Shown here in pieces: positions 44,866 to 53,332 of a stretch of 64,000 bases of DNA. Made by a program: the position numbers and the translations under genes. Location: assembly GCA_014376435.1 (NCBI GenBank), contig JACMRL010000015.1, positions 124,001 through 188,000 of the forward strand. The letters run 5' to 3'. This stretch comes from Bdellovibrio sp. (GTDB taxonomy: Bacteria > Bdellovibrionota > Bdellovibrionia > Bdellovibrionales > Bdellovibrionaceae). The first letter of the stretch is position 1. Every line of letters starts with the position of its first letter. The notes under the pieces are model-generated. The model did not search any database, had not been told where the DNA came from, and saw nothing but the letters and a program-made list of their open reading frames with translations.

Positions 44866-45342
44866 ATGAAATCAGTAACAGAATTTATGAACTTTACATT
44901 AACTAATGGCTTAAAAGCTAAAACCGCTTTAGCTGCTGAAGGTAAAACTCCAGAAGAAATTCAAACAAGCCTTGGCGAGACTTTCAAAATGGAAGGCGAT
45001 AAATTAAAACACTTCTTTAATGCAATCGATGTTGCCGGACAAAATCCTGATAAATTAAAACGTGTACTTGTTGTTAACTTAGCAGAAGGCGAAACAGCTC
45101 CTGCAAAAGCGATTCAAGTTGAAGAAGCTCACTACGTACCTGAATTTTTAAACGAAGTTAAATTCGTAGCTCCCGTTAAAGCTGAAGCGGGTGGCCGAGG
45201 ACGCCAGCCACAACGCGCTGGCGGAAAAGGTAACAGCACGGCTCCTAAGGGTTCTCCATGGGGTATGACGCCTGAAGAGAAAGCCTTAAAAGCAAAAGGT
45301 GCCGCGGCTGCAAAAGCGGCTGCTTCTGAAAAAAAGAAGTAG
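44866..45342 (+). CDS. Hypothetical protein with basic Gly/Ala-rich tail
   Basis: A 158-residue soluble protein. Residues 1-105 form a compact domain (MKSVTEFMNFTLTNGLKAKTAL...); the tail is low-complexity with GGRGRQPQRAGGKG and KAKGAAAAKAAASEKKK, suited to nucleic-acid binding. AAGAGGAAA precedes the ATG; a longer frame upstream runs into the 6S-like region and is unlikely. Two hairpins, the second a strong terminator, follow, so it is probably monocistronic and well expressed. No family recognised. Confidence 0.7.
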   Translation: MKSVTEFMNFTLTNGLKAKTALAAEGKTPEEIQTSLGETFKMEGDKLKHFFNAIDVAGQNPDKLKRVLVVNLAEGETAPAKAIQVEEAHYVPEFLNEVKFVAPVKAEAGGRGRQPQRAGGKGNSTAPKGSPWGMTPEEKALKAKGAAAAKAAASEKKK

Positions 45343-45365
45343 TATTAAGGATCTAAATTTTGACC

Positions 45366-45385
45366 GGGACTAAAATTTTGGTCCC
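45366..45385 (+). repeat. Palindromic hairpin ahead of a terminator
   Basis: GGGACTAAAATTTTGGTCCC, a near-perfect palindrome just behind the stop of the preceding gene. With the terminator at 45391 it makes a tandem pair; it may protect the 3' end or act as an operator-like site. Confidence 0.5.
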
Positions 45386-45390
45386 ATTCG

Positions 45391-45424
45391 TAGAGCTTCC
45401 AATTTTAGAAGCTCTATTTTTTTT
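45391..45424 (+). terminator. Strong rho-independent terminator
   Basis: A perfect 9-bp stem TAGAGCTTC / GAAGCTCTA around CAATTTTA, followed by eight T. It ends the transcript of the basic-tail protein gene. Confidence 0.85.
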
Positions 45425-45590
45425 GATGTTCTTTTTCTTTATCGGCATAATAAAAGTCGTTCTTTTTATCAAACCTAATTAATTTTTCAATTTTTTTAAC
45501 TTTTTTTCATTTACAAAAAGCTTTAACTGACGGCAGTCATCGTGAAGCCGCATTTATTACTTTTGCCGTGGCAGCATCAGGGTTAACGGT

Positions 45591-46982
45591 TTAATAATTT
45601 TGAACAAAGTTAGGACGAATTTTATAAATATTTTTCCAGTGCGAAAGATACGGAAACTCTATAACGATTTCTTTAAAATCTTCGTAATAAAATAATCCGT
45701 AATTTGGCCCCAGCTGAACCAACATTCTTTGGTAAACCGAATCTTTTACGGCATCATTACGTAAGAAAAATTCCGGCAAGTAGGCAACTTGGTAAAGTGG
45801 TACGTGATCAGGATCAATTAAAGATTTAGCCCGAATCGGAGTTTGATAATCAATGTAAAATTGCATTCCGTGATGGGTGATCAATTCATCGGTAGGCTTT
45901 ACGAACTCATTCAAGCGCTGAATGTCAGGTACTTCGCGGCTAGCCAAGATAATCCACGGATATCCTGATTGGTAGCTGAACTCATATGACATGAGAGCTA
46001 AAGACAAAACGAATGTGGTAATCACAATTTTTAGATTACGAATTTTGGCTAAAGCAAATACGTATAGAATGAAACTGAAGCAAAAACTAAAAATCATCAG
46101 GCGCCATTTAATTTCGGCATTCGCCCCGCCAAACATAGGTATCAGCGGAACGATAGAAAAAAACAATAGTGCCGATAAGAATGATTTTTGATAATTATTT
46201 TCTAGTTTAAATTTTTTAATCTGACTGAGTAAAATAATTAGCCACATTAAAAGACAAATCATATGTACCGAGTTCAAATGAGAATTTATTCCAAACAGCG
46301 AATTTAAATTTTCTACGCGTATTTGCTGAATAAAGTTTAAAAGATGCTTCAGTAGGCGGGGATTAAGCGCTATACCGACCGCAACCGTGATGGCTCCAAG
46401 GGCAAGCAATTTTTTTGAAATGCGTGGTAAGCTAAGAATTAAAATACCTAAGCTTAGGATAAAAATTAAAGCCACCGTCTTATGGGTCAGGGCGGCTAAA
46501 ATTCCGAAAGCCAAAGCCCATTTGTAATATTTTTTATAAAATAAAACGGAAGCCAATAAGAAAAATGAAATCGCAAAGCCATTCTTAATAAATTCAAAAC
46601 ACAATCGAAGTAGTGGAGTTTGAAAGCTGAATGCAATCAATAGTAATAATGTGACGATAAATTTATATTTAGGAAATGAATCTAGATTTTTAAAAGTAAA
46701 AAAGCCGATACAGCTAAGGATCATGAAATAACTAAAGCACGACACGATTTGGTAAGCGGTTAAAACCGATAAGCCAATTTTCGTTAATAATGCTAAAGGT
46801 ATAAAAACAAAAGAGTAGTCAGCGTGATAGAAAGCAAAGTGTTGGGCCAACCACTGAGTTTGTTTTAGATAGAAATAACCATCTCCGCCCGAGGGATCTA
46901 AGTAAGCGTGTAGTCTTAAAAAAGTAACGGCAGCCAAAAGAGCTGCCGTTAAATAAATAAAATATTGAGATCTTAATTTCAA
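45591..46982 (-). CDS. Polytopic membrane protein, GT-C-like
   Basis: A 463-residue inner-membrane protein with about ten to eleven hydrophobic segments. After the first helix comes LDPSGGDGYFYLKQTQWLAQ, an acidic first periplasmic loop as in GT-C mannosyl/arabinosyl-type transferases that use polyprenyl-linked sugars. The last 110 residues are soluble (VPDIQRLNEFVKPTDELITHHG), also typical. Exact donor and acceptor unknown. It lies 3 bases behind the YARHG-domain gene in the same operon. Confidence 0.6.
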   Translation of the reverse strand: MKLRSQYFIYLTAALLAAVTFLRLHAYLDPSGGDGYFYLKQTQWLAQHFAFYHADYSFVFIPLALLTKIGLSVLTAYQIVSCFSYFMILSCIGFFTFKNLDSFPKYKFIVTLLLLIAFSFQTPLLRLCFEFIKNGFAISFFLLASVLFYKKYYKWALAFGILAALTHKTVALIFILSLGILILSLPRISKKLLALGAITVAVGIALNPRLLKHLLNFIQQIRVENLNSLFGINSHLNSVHMICLLMWLIILLSQIKKFKLENNYQKSFLSALLFFSIVPLIPMFGGANAEIKWRLMIFSFCFSFILYVFALAKIRNLKIVITTFVLSLALMSYEFSYQSGYPWIILASREVPDIQRLNEFVKPTDELITHHGMQFYIDYQTPIRAKSLIDPDHVPLYQVAYLPEFFLRNDAVKDSVYQRMLVQLGPNYGLFYYEDFKEIVIEFPYLSHWKNIYKIRPNFVQNY

Positions 46983-46985
46983 AGT

Positions 46986-47777
46986 TTAATTCAATGTGCA
47001 GTCAAGAACCGACCTATCTTTGTAGTTACCACCATCAATTTTAACGCCTGAAGCTTTAAGTGGTTTCAAAGAGATTTTTACATCTCCCGAAGAGTCAACC
47101 ATCCAAGTACCAAATGAAGTCATCTCAACAACCGACAGAGAAGTTGAATCTAGGCCACGAATGCCAGTTGAATCTAAAGTAACTGATTTTCCGTTATCTT
47201 CGTCTTCATTACTAGGCATGTCTGCTTTAAGTTTTTTAATTTGAACTAATCCACCTAAAATAAATTTTCCGTCAGAATTTTTCTTTGCAGAAAAATGCAA
47301 GATCGTCGCACGGCCCATATCATTTTCATCGGATACGTGGCAGTACTGATCTTTTAGCATTGCAGCACGTGTTTTAGCTTTGGCTTTTGGCCAAACTTTA
47401 TCGAAATCGGCAACTTGTAAATTTGATTCAAGATATTTTAAATTTTTAATATTTGTTTTATCAATCGCAGTCAAATTAGAGTAAGAGTAAGTTAAATTTT
47501 CCTTCAAGCAACCACGTGTCTTCATTTCAGTCGTGACAGCTTCATCGGTAAATTTATAACCATATTGTGCAAAGATTGAATTACGTAAAGCTTTGGCTTC
47601 TTCTAACGTTAGATCATTTTCAAACATATCGAAGGTTTTATTCAAAGGAACGCAGCTAACAGACTGTTGCGCTACTTTACGATTTTGTTTGTGAGTTTTT
47701 TTTACCGGAGCGGCTACGGCTGTTAAGCCCGTGATTAGTAATGCTGCGAAAGTCATTTTTAACAAAGTCGTTTTCAT
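46986..47777 (-). CDS. Secreted YARHG-domain protein
   Basis: A 263-residue exported protein: signal peptide (MKTTLLKMTFAALLITGLTAVAA), a basic linker, then a YARHG-type domain (LTLEEAKALRNSIFAQYGYKF, ending NLTAIDKTNIKNLKYLE) at about 55-125. The second half is a beta-rich domain of unknown type. YARHG domains are extracellular, possibly binding peptidoglycan. I take ATG 47777 because AAAGG is spaced 6-7 bases from it; the ATG two codons upstream abuts the ribosome binding site. Confidence 0.7.
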   Translation of the reverse strand: MKTTLLKMTFAALLITGLTAVAAPVKKTHKQNRKVAQQSVSCVPLNKTFDMFENDLTLEEAKALRNSIFAQYGYKFTDEAVTTEMKTRGCLKENLTYSYSNLTAIDKTNIKNLKYLESNLQVADFDKVWPKAKAKTRAAMLKDQYCHVSDENDMGRATILHFSAKKNSDGKFILGGLVQIKKLKADMPSNEDEDNGKSVTLDSTGIRGLDSTSLSVVEMTSFGTWMVDSSGDVKISLKPLKASGVKIDGGNYKDRSVLDCTLN

Positions 47778-47910
47778 ATACATCCTTTATATTTACGTTC
47801 ATTTACATTGTAGCCAGAGCGAAAAGTCTTTTTCAACTAGACAAAATAATTAGTTACGCAAGTAGCTATTTTTTTTTTGATTAAAGCGAATTAGTTGCTA
47901 GTCTAACTAA

Positions 47911-48483
47911 ATGGAAGAAATGCTTTTACAGGATCTGTCTCAGCGCGATTGGCTGGGTATTCTTAATCAATCTTTGTTAACCCCCGCATTACTTCCAGTT
48001 CTGTTGGTTAATAATGGAGTTTCAGTCGAACGATTAACTCAATTAGCACGCATGTCGCTAAACTTATATGAACCTTACGGCAGGCACATCCTCTACAAAA
48101 GTCCAGAGATTGAAGTGATGCTGGCTAAGTGGTCTTACAGGTCAGCCGCTAGTCCGCACAATCATGGCTATTCACGCGGATTAATTTGGTTTTTAAAAGG
48201 CGACTTTAATGAACAGCACTTTCAATTTTCAAAAGGTCAATTAAATGCAGTGGGTGCTCCCGTATATTTTGCGGAGGGCGATGTGGCAACTGTTGTTTCA
48301 AGCGATATTCATTCTTGTTCTCCAGTGGGCGAAGGAATTTCTTTACATCTTTACAGTCCGGCAATTCAAGAAATGAAAGTTTGGGATTTAGCTAATAAAG
48401 AAACCCTAACGGTGGCTGACGAGTGCGGCGCCTGGGTTCCGCAAAAATCTGATTTGATTATTAAAAGAGTCAAATGGGAGTAA
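47911..48483 (+). CDS. Cysteine-dioxygenase-like cupin
   Basis: A 190-residue single-cupin thiol dioxygenase-like protein. The CDO pattern is clear: YGRHILYKSPEIEVMLAKW, iron ligands His83 and His85 in SPHNHGYSRG, third ligand His134 in SDIHSCSP, and ISLHLYSP behind it. CDO oxidises cysteine (or 3-mercaptopropionate and similar thiols) to the sulfinate. The usual HDHxxS is HNHGYS here. First gene of a tightly overlapping operon with a caspase-like/methyltransferase fusion and a racemase, so the substrate may be specialised. Confidence in family is good, in substrate low. Confidence 0.8.
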   Translation: MEEMLLQDLSQRDWLGILNQSLLTPALLPVLLVNNGVSVERLTQLARMSLNLYEPYGRHILYKSPEIEVMLAKWSYRSAASPHNHGYSRGLIWFLKGDFNEQHFQFSKGQLNAVGAPVYFAEGDVATVVSSDIHSCSPVGEGISLHLYSPAIQEMKVWDLANKETLTVADECGAWVPQKSDLIIKRVKWE

Positions 48484-49802
48484 CTCAAAATAAGTGTATC
48501 GTGATTACTTATACCACATTGTATCGCACGGGCGGCGAACAGTTTTTACGAGCCGCAGAAACCTTACGTAAAGAGAAATCAAAAGAATTTCCCGATCTTA
48601 AAATTATTTCGGTGGCTACGGAAAGCAAAGCCGCTTTTTTAAAAGTTTTTGAAGATATTAAAATGCAAAATCTGCTGGTCGAAGAATTTCACTTTTTTGG
48701 TCATAGCGGAGTTTATGGTGTTATGTTTGGTACAACCGATTGGCCCGAACAGTTTAGCCCCTTCGAATGGAAACAGATGCAGTGGCCGTTGGCAAACCAG
48801 GCAAAAATTTTCTTTCACGCTTGCCGGACGGCTCGTTGGTTAGCCCTTTTTTTAGCGACGCACTTCAACCGCAATGTATACGGCTACTGGTGGTATACAA
48901 CTATTTCTACCTCAAATAAAAAATTTATTTGGAAACCAAATCTAAAGGCTCCGGGCGATTTGTATATTGTTTCTTGCGCTGGCCGAAAATCGCATGGCTT
49001 ATCAGCATCGGTGTTAAAATATTTAGGCCAAGTAAAATTATATCCGATGATCGAATACAAACCTGCAGATGGACAGATTGATCGGTCATACGATTTTGTA
49101 TCTGAGCTCTATGAGGATACCTTTCAAGATTTATCAGTTCGAAAAGATGAGTGGCATTGGCTGCATAAAAATATTGATTTTAATAAAACAAAAACTTTAT
49201 TAGACATCGGCTGCGGCAATGGGGCTTTCCTTCGGCAAGTCGCGCCCCAATTAGAAAAAGTCAGCGGGGTTGATGCTTCCGCCGGAATGTTAAAAGTAGC
49301 GCAAACGAAAGCAAGTGAAGCGGGAATTGAAAATATTGATTTTCAAAGAATCGACGGACCAAAGCTACCATTTGCAGATAATCAATTTGATACGGTGATT
49401 TCTGTTTTATCTTTTCGTTATCTAGATTGGGACCCCATGATTAACGAAATTTTGCGGGTTTTAAAGCCGGGTGGGCGAATATTAATTTTAGATATGGTGG
49501 CGGCGCCGATTCGCTTTTACGAGATTCCTCAATTACTAATTTCCAAAATGAAAAATTATTTTCAGCGTATACAAAATCCGAAATACTATAAAGCTTTAAG
49601 TAAAATGGTTTCAATGCCCGCATGGCAGCAAATGTTAAAGTACAATCCCATTCGGGCCGAACACGAATATAAATGGTATTTGCAAAGTCGTTTTCCAAAT
49701 TCAAAGCAAGACTGTATTAATATTGCGTGGCATTCGCGGATTATTACTTTTAACTCTGGCCCGGTTCATTTTAAATCGGTGCAAAAAACGAGTTTTCCGT
49801 GA
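48474..49802 (+). CDS. Caspase-like domain fused to a SAM-dependent methyltransferase
   Basis: A 442-residue two-domain protein. Residues 225-430 are a class I methyltransferase: motif I LDIGCGNGAF at 243-252, SGVDASAGML, LPFADNQFDTVISVLSF and LKPGGRILILDM. The N-terminal 200 residues look like a caspase-fold (clan CD, DUF4347/CHAT-like) domain: hydrophobic strand then FFGHSG with His77, and FFHACRTA with Cys117, spaced 40 residues apart as in caspases, with a LFGT-type strand between. It overlaps the cupin gene by 10 bases and the racemase gene by 4. The combination is new to me; whether the His/Cys pair is catalytic is inference. Confidence 0.7.
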   Translation: MGVTQNKCIVITYTTLYRTGGEQFLRAAETLRKEKSKEFPDLKIISVATESKAAFLKVFEDIKMQNLLVEEFHFFGHSGVYGVMFGTTDWPEQFSPFEWKQMQWPLANQAKIFFHACRTARWLALFLATHFNRNVYGYWWYTTISTSNKKFIWKPNLKAPGDLYIVSCAGRKSHGLSASVLKYLGQVKLYPMIEYKPADGQIDRSYDFVSELYEDTFQDLSVRKDEWHWLHKNIDFNKTKTLLDIGCGNGAFLRQVAPQLEKVSGVDASAGMLKVAQTKASEAGIENIDFQRIDGPKLPFADNQFDTVISVLSFRYLDWDPMINEILRVLKPGGRILILDMVAAPIRFYEIPQLLISKMKNYFQRIQNPKYYKALSKMVSMPAWQQMLKYNPIRAEHEYKWYLQSRFPNSKQDCINIAWHSRIITFNSGPVHFKSVQKTSFP

Positions 49803-50548
49803 ATTTAGGTTTAGTTGACTGGGGCGTTGGCGGACTTAGCGTTTATCAGCGATTAATCAGTAAAAAATTAAATATAACGTACTTGTCAGATTCCGGGGCG
49901 ATGCCCTATGGGAAGATGGCGAAGCCTCAGTTGATCCAAAGATTGCAGCTAGTTTGCGATTTCTTTCGTACAAAAAATATCCAGCATATCGTTATTGCGT
50001 GTAACGCAGCCAGCACCGTACTTAACGAAGTAAAACGTAAAAATCCTGATCTAGTTTTTTATGGAATGTTAGATAGTGGTGCCGAGCTAGTCAGAAAATC
50101 GAAAGTCGAAAACAGCTTAATTATCGGTGGCAAAAGAACGGTTCTATCTAAATATTTTCAAACGAGGTTTAAAAATTCCCGTATTAAAACTCAAGTAAAA
50201 ATTGCGCAGCCATTGTCGGCATTTATTGAAAAAGGTGATATGTCTTCAATCCTTTTTCAGCGTAGTTTAAAAAAAGTTTTTTCAAATTTGAAATTTAAAC
50301 CCGATTCGGTATTACTGGCGTGTACGCATTATCCAGCCATTGAAAAACAAATCAAGCAGCTTGTGCCCACGGCAAAAATATTAGACCCAAGCACGATGAT
50401 TATTAAAAAAATTTCTCGAAAAAAAGAAATCAATTTTTTGAAAAAAACGGATCAGTTCTACACGACGGGCTTGCCATCATCCATGGTAAAAAGCGCTCAA
50501 AAAGCCTTTGGCCTTAACATCAGAAAGCTTACGAAAATTTCTCTTTAA
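49799..50548 (+). CDS. Glutamate/aspartate racemase-like protein
   Basis: A 249-residue MurI-like racemase. Both catalytic cysteines are present: Cys68 in ACNAAST and Cys175 in LLACTHYPA. The glycine motif is DWGVGGLSV (Trp replaces the usual Ser of DSGIGGLSV), and DSGAMPYGK replaces the usual DTxxxPYG. MurI makes D-glutamate for peptidoglycan. The divergence in these motifs and the odd operon suggest a specialised racemase rather than the main MurI, but it could also be the only one. GTG start overlapping the upstream TGA. Confidence 0.78.
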   Translation: MNLGLVDWGVGGLSVYQRLISKKLNITYLSDSGAMPYGKMAKPQLIQRLQLVCDFFRTKNIQHIVIACNAASTVLNEVKRKNPDLVFYGMLDSGAELVRKSKVENSLIIGGKRTVLSKYFQTRFKNSRIKTQVKIAQPLSAFIEKGDMSSILFQRSLKKVFSNLKFKPDSVLLACTHYPAIEKQIKQLVPTAKILDPSTMIIKKISRKKEINFLKKTDQFYTTGLPSSMVKSAQKAFGLNIRKLTKISL

Positions 50549-50568
50549 ATTGCATCGTCTTACTGTGA

Positions 50569-50694
50569 TTAAGAAAAACAAACTTAAACCTAGATACGGG
50601 CACTTTAGGTGCTAGCATTGATCAATTAATGGAAGAGCTAAAAAAAGGTGATAACGCGGTCGCGAAGCAATTAAATGCATTACCAATGATGTAG
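50569..50694 (+). pseudogene. Decayed 3' end of a gene
   Basis: Behind the racemase gene a 41-codon open stretch encodes NLDTGTLGASIDQLMEELKKG and ends ALPMM before a TAG, but it has no start codon with signals and a stop lies directly upstream. It reads like the C-terminus of a lost gene. Low confidence. Confidence 0.35.
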
Positions 50695-50731
50695 CAAACC
50701 GACATTACGTATATTTTTCGATATGCTTTAA

Positions 50732-51568
50732 TTATTGAGGTAGTGCTACGAACAGGTCTTCTACAAAAGCGCGTTGGCTAAATTGAAAGCCGACGCCTTT
50801 TAATTCAAAGGCAACTTCACTTGGGTAAGTTGTTCCATCGCTTGGAACATGAGTCATCGCCACATTATCAAACATGCTAGCCGGAGCACGTCCGCTATAA
50901 TCAATCCAAGAATTCACAACTTTTAAAATCATCTGTTGCTCGCCCCAGGCGTGATTATAATCGTAACCGTATATATTAACGAAGTGTCCGCCCACGCGAC
51001 TGTAGGTGTTGGAAACCGAGTTGAATTCATACCAACCTAGGCCCATAACCACCATTAATTTATTACCAACGTAGGTGCGGAAATCAGTTATATTTAAAAC
51101 ATGCTGCGTGGTTTGTAGGGGTAATCCTGGCTGAGCCTCTACCGAATGAGGACCAACCATGTAAGAATATGGTTTATAGCCAGAAGTTTGAATGTAGGCT
51201 TTCATACAAGCTAAAGCCATTGAATAGCGAGTCCCGCCTTGCTTGTCAGTTTGACAAGTTTGAAAGAAATAACGAATTTTATCTTGGTAAGAATCCGAAA
51301 CTCCGTCGTTGTCCAAATCAAGCACGGGGGCTAATTGTTTAAAGCCCGCTGCATAACGTAGGTAAGTAAAACCATGGGTCATGGCGATCGGCGCGCACAG
51401 CTCGCTGCCATTCGTACCAAACAAGTCTTTCAACTGAGCAACCGGATAAAGATTAAGTCCGGGTTGAAAATTAATGGCTTCGTCAAAAGGACCAATTTCT
51501 AAGGGCGCGATTTCTGCAAAAGCTGAGGCGGTGGTCAAAAGCGAAAAAGCGAGTAAAAATTTTAGCAT
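50732..51568 (-). CDS. Secreted papain-like cysteine protease candidate
   Basis: A 278-residue exported protein: signal peptide ending ASAFA. A Cys-His-Asn order suits a C39/papain-like fold: Cys58 in NGSELCAPIAMTHG, His195 in GGHFVNIYGYDY, Asn219 in VNSWIDY. Other cysteines (105, 121) may pair. A Ca-binding-like DLDNDGVSD lies at about 84-92. No specific family is known to me. It is convergent with the racemase side and divergent from the HExxH gene at 51640. Confidence 0.6.
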   Translation of the reverse strand: MLKFLLAFSLLTTASAFAEIAPLEIGPFDEAINFQPGLNLYPVAQLKDLFGTNGSELCAPIAMTHGFTYLRYAAGFKQLAPVLDLDNDGVSDSYQDKIRYFFQTCQTDKQGGTRYSMALACMKAYIQTSGYKPYSYMVGPHSVEAQPGLPLQTTQHVLNITDFRTYVGNKLMVVMGLGWYEFNSVSNTYSRVGGHFVNIYGYDYNHAWGEQQMILKVVNSWIDYSGRAPASMFDNVAMTHVPSDGTTYPSEVAFELKGVGFQFSQRAFVEDLFVALPQ

Positions 51569-51639
51569 TTCATATCCTTTAAATTAGGTCGACTTTTTTT
51601 ACTTAGGCAAACTCGGGCAGTCAAGTTAAACATAACATC

Positions 51640-52530
51640 ATGAAATTAAATCGGCTGCTGGAGCTTCATTCGGACACAACTGAGCCTCATCATCTATCTG
51701 ATAATTTTGGCGATTCTTTATTGTGTAAAAAAAATAAAATATTTTCAAATATTCGTAAAGCCTGCTTATCAAGATCTTATCAATTTAGTTCTGCGCAAAA
51801 TGAATTTTACCAAGCTTTGCCACTCAGTCAGCTGGAAGATGTTTTAACTAAAAAAGTAATTCCTTACGTAAATAATGTTTCGGTTTTAAAGCATCTTGAG
51901 CGAAACTGGCCCCATGTGACCGAGTGGGATGATCTATCTGACAATTTGAAGCGTAATTTTGTATTTCACGAATCTTGTCATGCAGTGGCGCGCAGTGAAG
52001 CGTTAGCTAGTCAGCAGTTAACTGATTCGCTGGTGCTACAGATGTTGATTGAAGAGTCTTTTGCAAATACCTGTGAACTATTGGCTGTCATTGATGCCGA
52101 AGATAATGCGCACCGTATTTTTTACGAAATCAGTTCTTATACAAGTTTATTTGAAGAGCGGACAAATTTAAAAAACGCCCAGACCGAGATTGGTTCAGAA
52201 AAACTAATGGAGTTCATTCTTTTAAGTTATTTACATTCAAATTTTTTATTTGAAAGTTTAGACGAATTGCAATTCAAGCGAATTTTAAAAATTATATTTA
52301 AAGAAAATAGTCCTAACCCAAGCCAAGTTAAAACGATGAAAAGAATTTCTAAGATTTGTTTTACCTTAGACGAAAAATTTAAGTTTGTGACCACGGGATT
52401 TTATATGCGCTTGAATGGTTACAAAATGTCACAGAGTAATTTATTAAGTTTTGATTTTATGGCACGGATCGAACAAACTCCTGTTTTGCAAAACTACCTA
52501 ATAAAAATCATCAAGATTGCGTTGGATTAA
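51640..52530 (+). CDS. HExxH-containing putative metalloprotease-like protein
   Basis: A 296-residue protein without a signal peptide. HESCH at residues 110-114 fits HExxH, and EESFAN at 138-143, 24 residues later, could give the third zinc ligand of a gluzincin. The rest is helical. No family recognised. The gene is divergent from the papain-like gene (71 bases between) and its end overlaps a minus-strand gene remnant. Confidence 0.55.
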   Translation: MKLNRLLELHSDTTEPHHLSDNFGDSLLCKKNKIFSNIRKACLSRSYQFSSAQNEFYQALPLSQLEDVLTKKVIPYVNNVSVLKHLERNWPHVTEWDDLSDNLKRNFVFHESCHAVARSEALASQQLTDSLVLQMLIEESFANTCELLAVIDAEDNAHRIFYEISSYTSLFEERTNLKNAQTEIGSEKLMEFILLSYLHSNFLFESLDELQFKRILKIIFKENSPNPSQVKTMKRISKICFTLDEKFKFVTTGFYMRLNGYKMSQSNLLSFDFMARIEQTPVLQNYLIKIIKIALD

Positions 52531-52684
52531 CTTTTCCAAAGGCTAAATTAGCGGGAATGGCTTCGTTAATTTTTTTATTTCCCAGCATTAATTCTTGGCC
52601 GTCGCGCAAGACTAAATCAGTACAGAATACTTTTGCATCTTCGCTGATCGCCGTTTGGACTTCTGTTTGTGCATCGGCTATAAT
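52511..52684 (-). pseudogene. Gene remnant, C-terminal coding stretch without start
   Basis: A minus-strand open stretch of 57 codons with normal-looking protein (EDAKVFCTDLVLRDGQELML, then IPANLAFGKVNPTQS) and its own TGA, but a stop directly upstream and no plausible start. It overlaps the end of the HExxH gene by 20 bases. It is probably the surviving tail of a secreted-protein gene. The rest of the 52531-52756 gap holds nothing else I can name. Confidence 0.4.
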
Positions 52685-52756
52685 CTAAGATTAGGTCGAT
52701 GATTCTGTTTCAAATAATTGCTTAAAAATAATTCCGTGATCCATGAAATTCGGTTA

Positions 52757-53332
52757 CTACTTAAGCTCGACGATCACAATTGAATGTGACGCTTTGCTGG
52801 GCGTCTTTACAGAAGTATCGGTATTAGGTACGCCTGCAATCTCTAAAGATTTTTTAAGACGGCTATCCGTAGTTTTGAAAATATCTTTCAACAGGCCCGG
52901 GCGCTCGGCCATACTGTATAACTCTACGTCCACACCAGAGGCACTTTTATTTAAGTAAGTTTTGATAGCATCATTTCTTTTTTTAACTAAATCACGATCT
53001 TCTTCAGAAAGTTTTTTGGTATGGACGGACGGATACTCAGCATCGGCCCAAGTTAATACGCGAATGTTTTTAACCGGGCCTCGTAACGAGGCCTCTTTTA
53101 ACGCATCCTGAATTTGGTTTTTGTGGACCTTCGTTAACAGAGTAGATAATTTAGTAAAACGAATTTCTGCCACGTACATCGTTTCTTCTTGTGCAGCAAC
53201 TTGTTTGGCTTCAATGCTTGCTCCCGGTTTTACTGGGGCTGAATTGTTTTCGGCGGCCGGGACTTCCGGCTTAGACGAGCAACCGGTAAAAGCGAATGCA
53301 ACACAAACAATAATAAAGATATTTTTAATCAC
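52757..53332 (-). CDS. Hypothetical lipoprotein
   Basis: A 191-residue lipoprotein with lipobox FAFTGC near residues 13-18 and a Pro/Ala/Asn-rich linker. The folded part has an OmpA-like hint (LSEEDRDLVKKRNDAIKTYLNK), but the peptidoglycan-binding residues are not clear. I start it at the GTG 53332, 6 bases after a perfect AGGAGG; the TTG two codons upstream abuts that site. It overlaps the DUF748 gene by 8 bases; last gene of the operon YihY-DUF748-lipoprotein. Confidence 0.72.
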   Translation of the reverse strand: MIKNIFIIVCVAFAFTGCSSKPEVPAAENNSAPVKPGASIEAKQVAAQEETMYVAEIRFTKLSTLLTKVHKNQIQDALKEASLRGPVKNIRVLTWADAEYPSVHTKKLSEEDRDLVKKRNDAIKTYLNKSASGVDVELYSMAERPGLLKDIFKTTDSRLKKSLEIAGVPNTDTSVKTPSKASHSIVIVELK

